From Stenotrophomonas sp. UBA2124 (GTDB lineage Bacteria; Pseudomonadota; Gammaproteobacteria; Xanthomonadales; Xanthomonadaceae), in NCBI GenBank assembly GCA_002329155.1, contig DCXY01000023.1, forward strand, positions 93,483-124,594: 31,112 bases of DNA. Reading direction: 5' to 3'. A model generated the notes under the pieces. It searched no databases, had not been told where the DNA came from, and saw only the letters and a list, made by a program, of their open reading frames with translations. The position numbers were made by a program, and so were the translations under genes. The first letter of the stretch is position 1, and every line of letters starts with the position of its first letter. This document shows positions 30,367 to 31,112 of this stretch, piece by piece.

Positions 30367-31112
30367 ATGACCGCCACCCCCATCACCCTCATCGAAGCCG
30401 TCACCCAGGCCCTTGCGTGGGAAATGGAGCACGACCCGTCGGTGCTGGTGCTGGGCGAAGACGTGGGCGTGAACGGCGGCGTGTTCCGCGCCACCGCCGG
30501 CCTGCAGCAGCAGTTCGGCGCGCAGCGCGTGCTGGACACCCCGCTGGACGAAACCACCATCGCCGGCCTGACCGTCGGCCTGGCCGCACAGGGCATGAAG
30601 CCGGTGGCCGAGGCCCAGTTCGACGGCTTCGTCTACCCGATGGTGGACCACATCATCTGCCACGCCGCGCGCCTGCGTAACCGCACCCGTGGCCGCCTGC
30701 ACTGCCCCATGGTGCTGCGCGTGCCGTGGGGCGGCGGCATCCGCGCGCCGGAGCACCACAGCGAAGCCAACGAGGCCATCTTTACCAACGTGCCGGGCCT
30801 GCGCGTGGTGCTGCCCTCCAGCCCGCAGCGCGCCTATGGCCTGCTGCTGGCCGCCATCCGCGAGCCGGACCCGGTGATCTACATGGAGCCCAAGCGCATC
30901 TACCGCCAGTACAAGGAAGTGGTGGCCAACGATGGCGAAGCGCTGCCGCTGGATGTGTGCTTCGTGCTGCGTGACGGCACCGATGTGACCCTGGTGACCT
31001 GGGGCGCGCAGGTGAAGGAAGCGCTGGAAGCGGCCGACAAGCTGGCCGGCGAAGGCATCAGCGCCGAAGTCATCGACGTGGCCACGCTGCGCCCGCTGGA
31101 CTTCGCCACCAT
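30367..31112 (+). CDS. pdhB: 2-oxoacid (pyruvate) dehydrogenase E1 component, beta subunit, 3' end cut by window
   Basis: About 248 residues are visible. ITLIEAVTQAL, LGEDVGVNGGVFRAT, VLDTPLDETTIAGLTVGLA and VPWGGGIRAPEHHSE are signatures of E1 beta. The start is ambiguous: ATG 30367 follows GGAGA by 7 bases and gives the standard N-terminus. ATG 30274, in frame and overlapping the pdhA stop (ATGGATGA), follows GGAG by 7 bases and would add 31 hydrophilic residues. I annotate the shorter form because homologous chains begin near there. The E2 and E3 genes would be expected further downstream. Confidence 0.93.
   Translation, partial: MTATPITLIEAVTQALAWEMEHDPSVLVLGEDVGVNGGVFRATAGLQQQFGAQRVLDTPLDETTIAGLTVGLAAQGMKPVAEAQFDGFVYPMVDHIICHAARLRNRTRGRLHCPMVLRVPWGGGIRAPEHHSEANEAIFTNVPGLRVVLPSSPQRAYGLLLAAIREPDPVIYMEPKRIYRQYKEVVANDGEALPLDVCFVLRDGTDVTLVTWGAQVKEALEAADKLAGEGISAEVIDVATLRPLDFAT

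Overview
The window is GC-rich, densely coded chromosomal DNA of a member of the Xanthomonadaceae, most likely Stenotrophomonas. Two things point there. The protein sequences are of xanthomonad type throughout. The intergenic spaces also carry GTAG-headed palindromes of the kind known as SMAG REP elements in S. maltophilia. No prophage, transposase, CRISPR array, tRNA or rRNA gene is visible. It reads as ordinary core chromosome with repeat-rich spacers.

Layout: (1) 1-5.2 kb, minus strand: a tryptophan biosynthesis operon trpE-trpG-DUF1543-trpD-trpC-HAD phosphatase. A leader ORF before trpE has four Trp codons and lies in an RNA that can fold over the trpE ribosome binding site. (2) 5.3-8.1 kb, minus: a YegS-type lipid kinase, then a spacer with a plus-strand orphan terminator (candidate small RNA) and two SMAG dimers, then a djlA-like/rpe/GNAT operon. 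(3) 8.2-9.8 kb, plus: purC and an Mpo1-like membrane protein. (4) 9.9-11.9 kb: an SDR-like oxidoreductase (minus) divergent from a tandem universal stress protein gene broken by a one-base frameshift. (5) 11.9-17.8 kb, plus: a complete six-gene Mrp-type Na+/H+ antiporter operon (AB fusion, C, D, E, F, G), every junction overlapping. (6) 17.8-20.6 kb: palindromic repeats, a Na+/Ca2+ exchanger homologue, a lipoprotein and a small unknown protein. (7) 20.6-23.8 kb: tyrosine catabolism genes hpd and hmgA (minus) divergent from a MarR regulator, with a palindrome inside the hpd promoter spacer. (8) 23.8-27.3 kb, minus: an unknown C-terminally anchored protein, a thioredoxin-fold lipoprotein and a POT peptide transporter. 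(9) 27.4-28.3 kb: kynA (minus). (10) 28.4-28.9 kb: about 2.5 copies of a palindromic repeat. (11) 29.2 kb to the end, plus: E1 alpha and the start of E1 beta of a 2-oxoacid (probably pyruvate) dehydrogenase.

Together the genes cover aromatic amino acid synthesis (trp) and breakdown (kynA, hpd, hmgA), purine and pentose phosphate metabolism, entry of pyruvate into the TCA cycle, and Na+/H+/Ca2+ homeostasis. The most interesting item is the proposed translational attenuator of trpE. Next are the hpd operator, the DUF1543 gene inside the trp operon, the orphan terminator and the three families of structured intergenic repeats. All functional calls rest on reading the sequence and on family knowledge. 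No database search or folding program was run.
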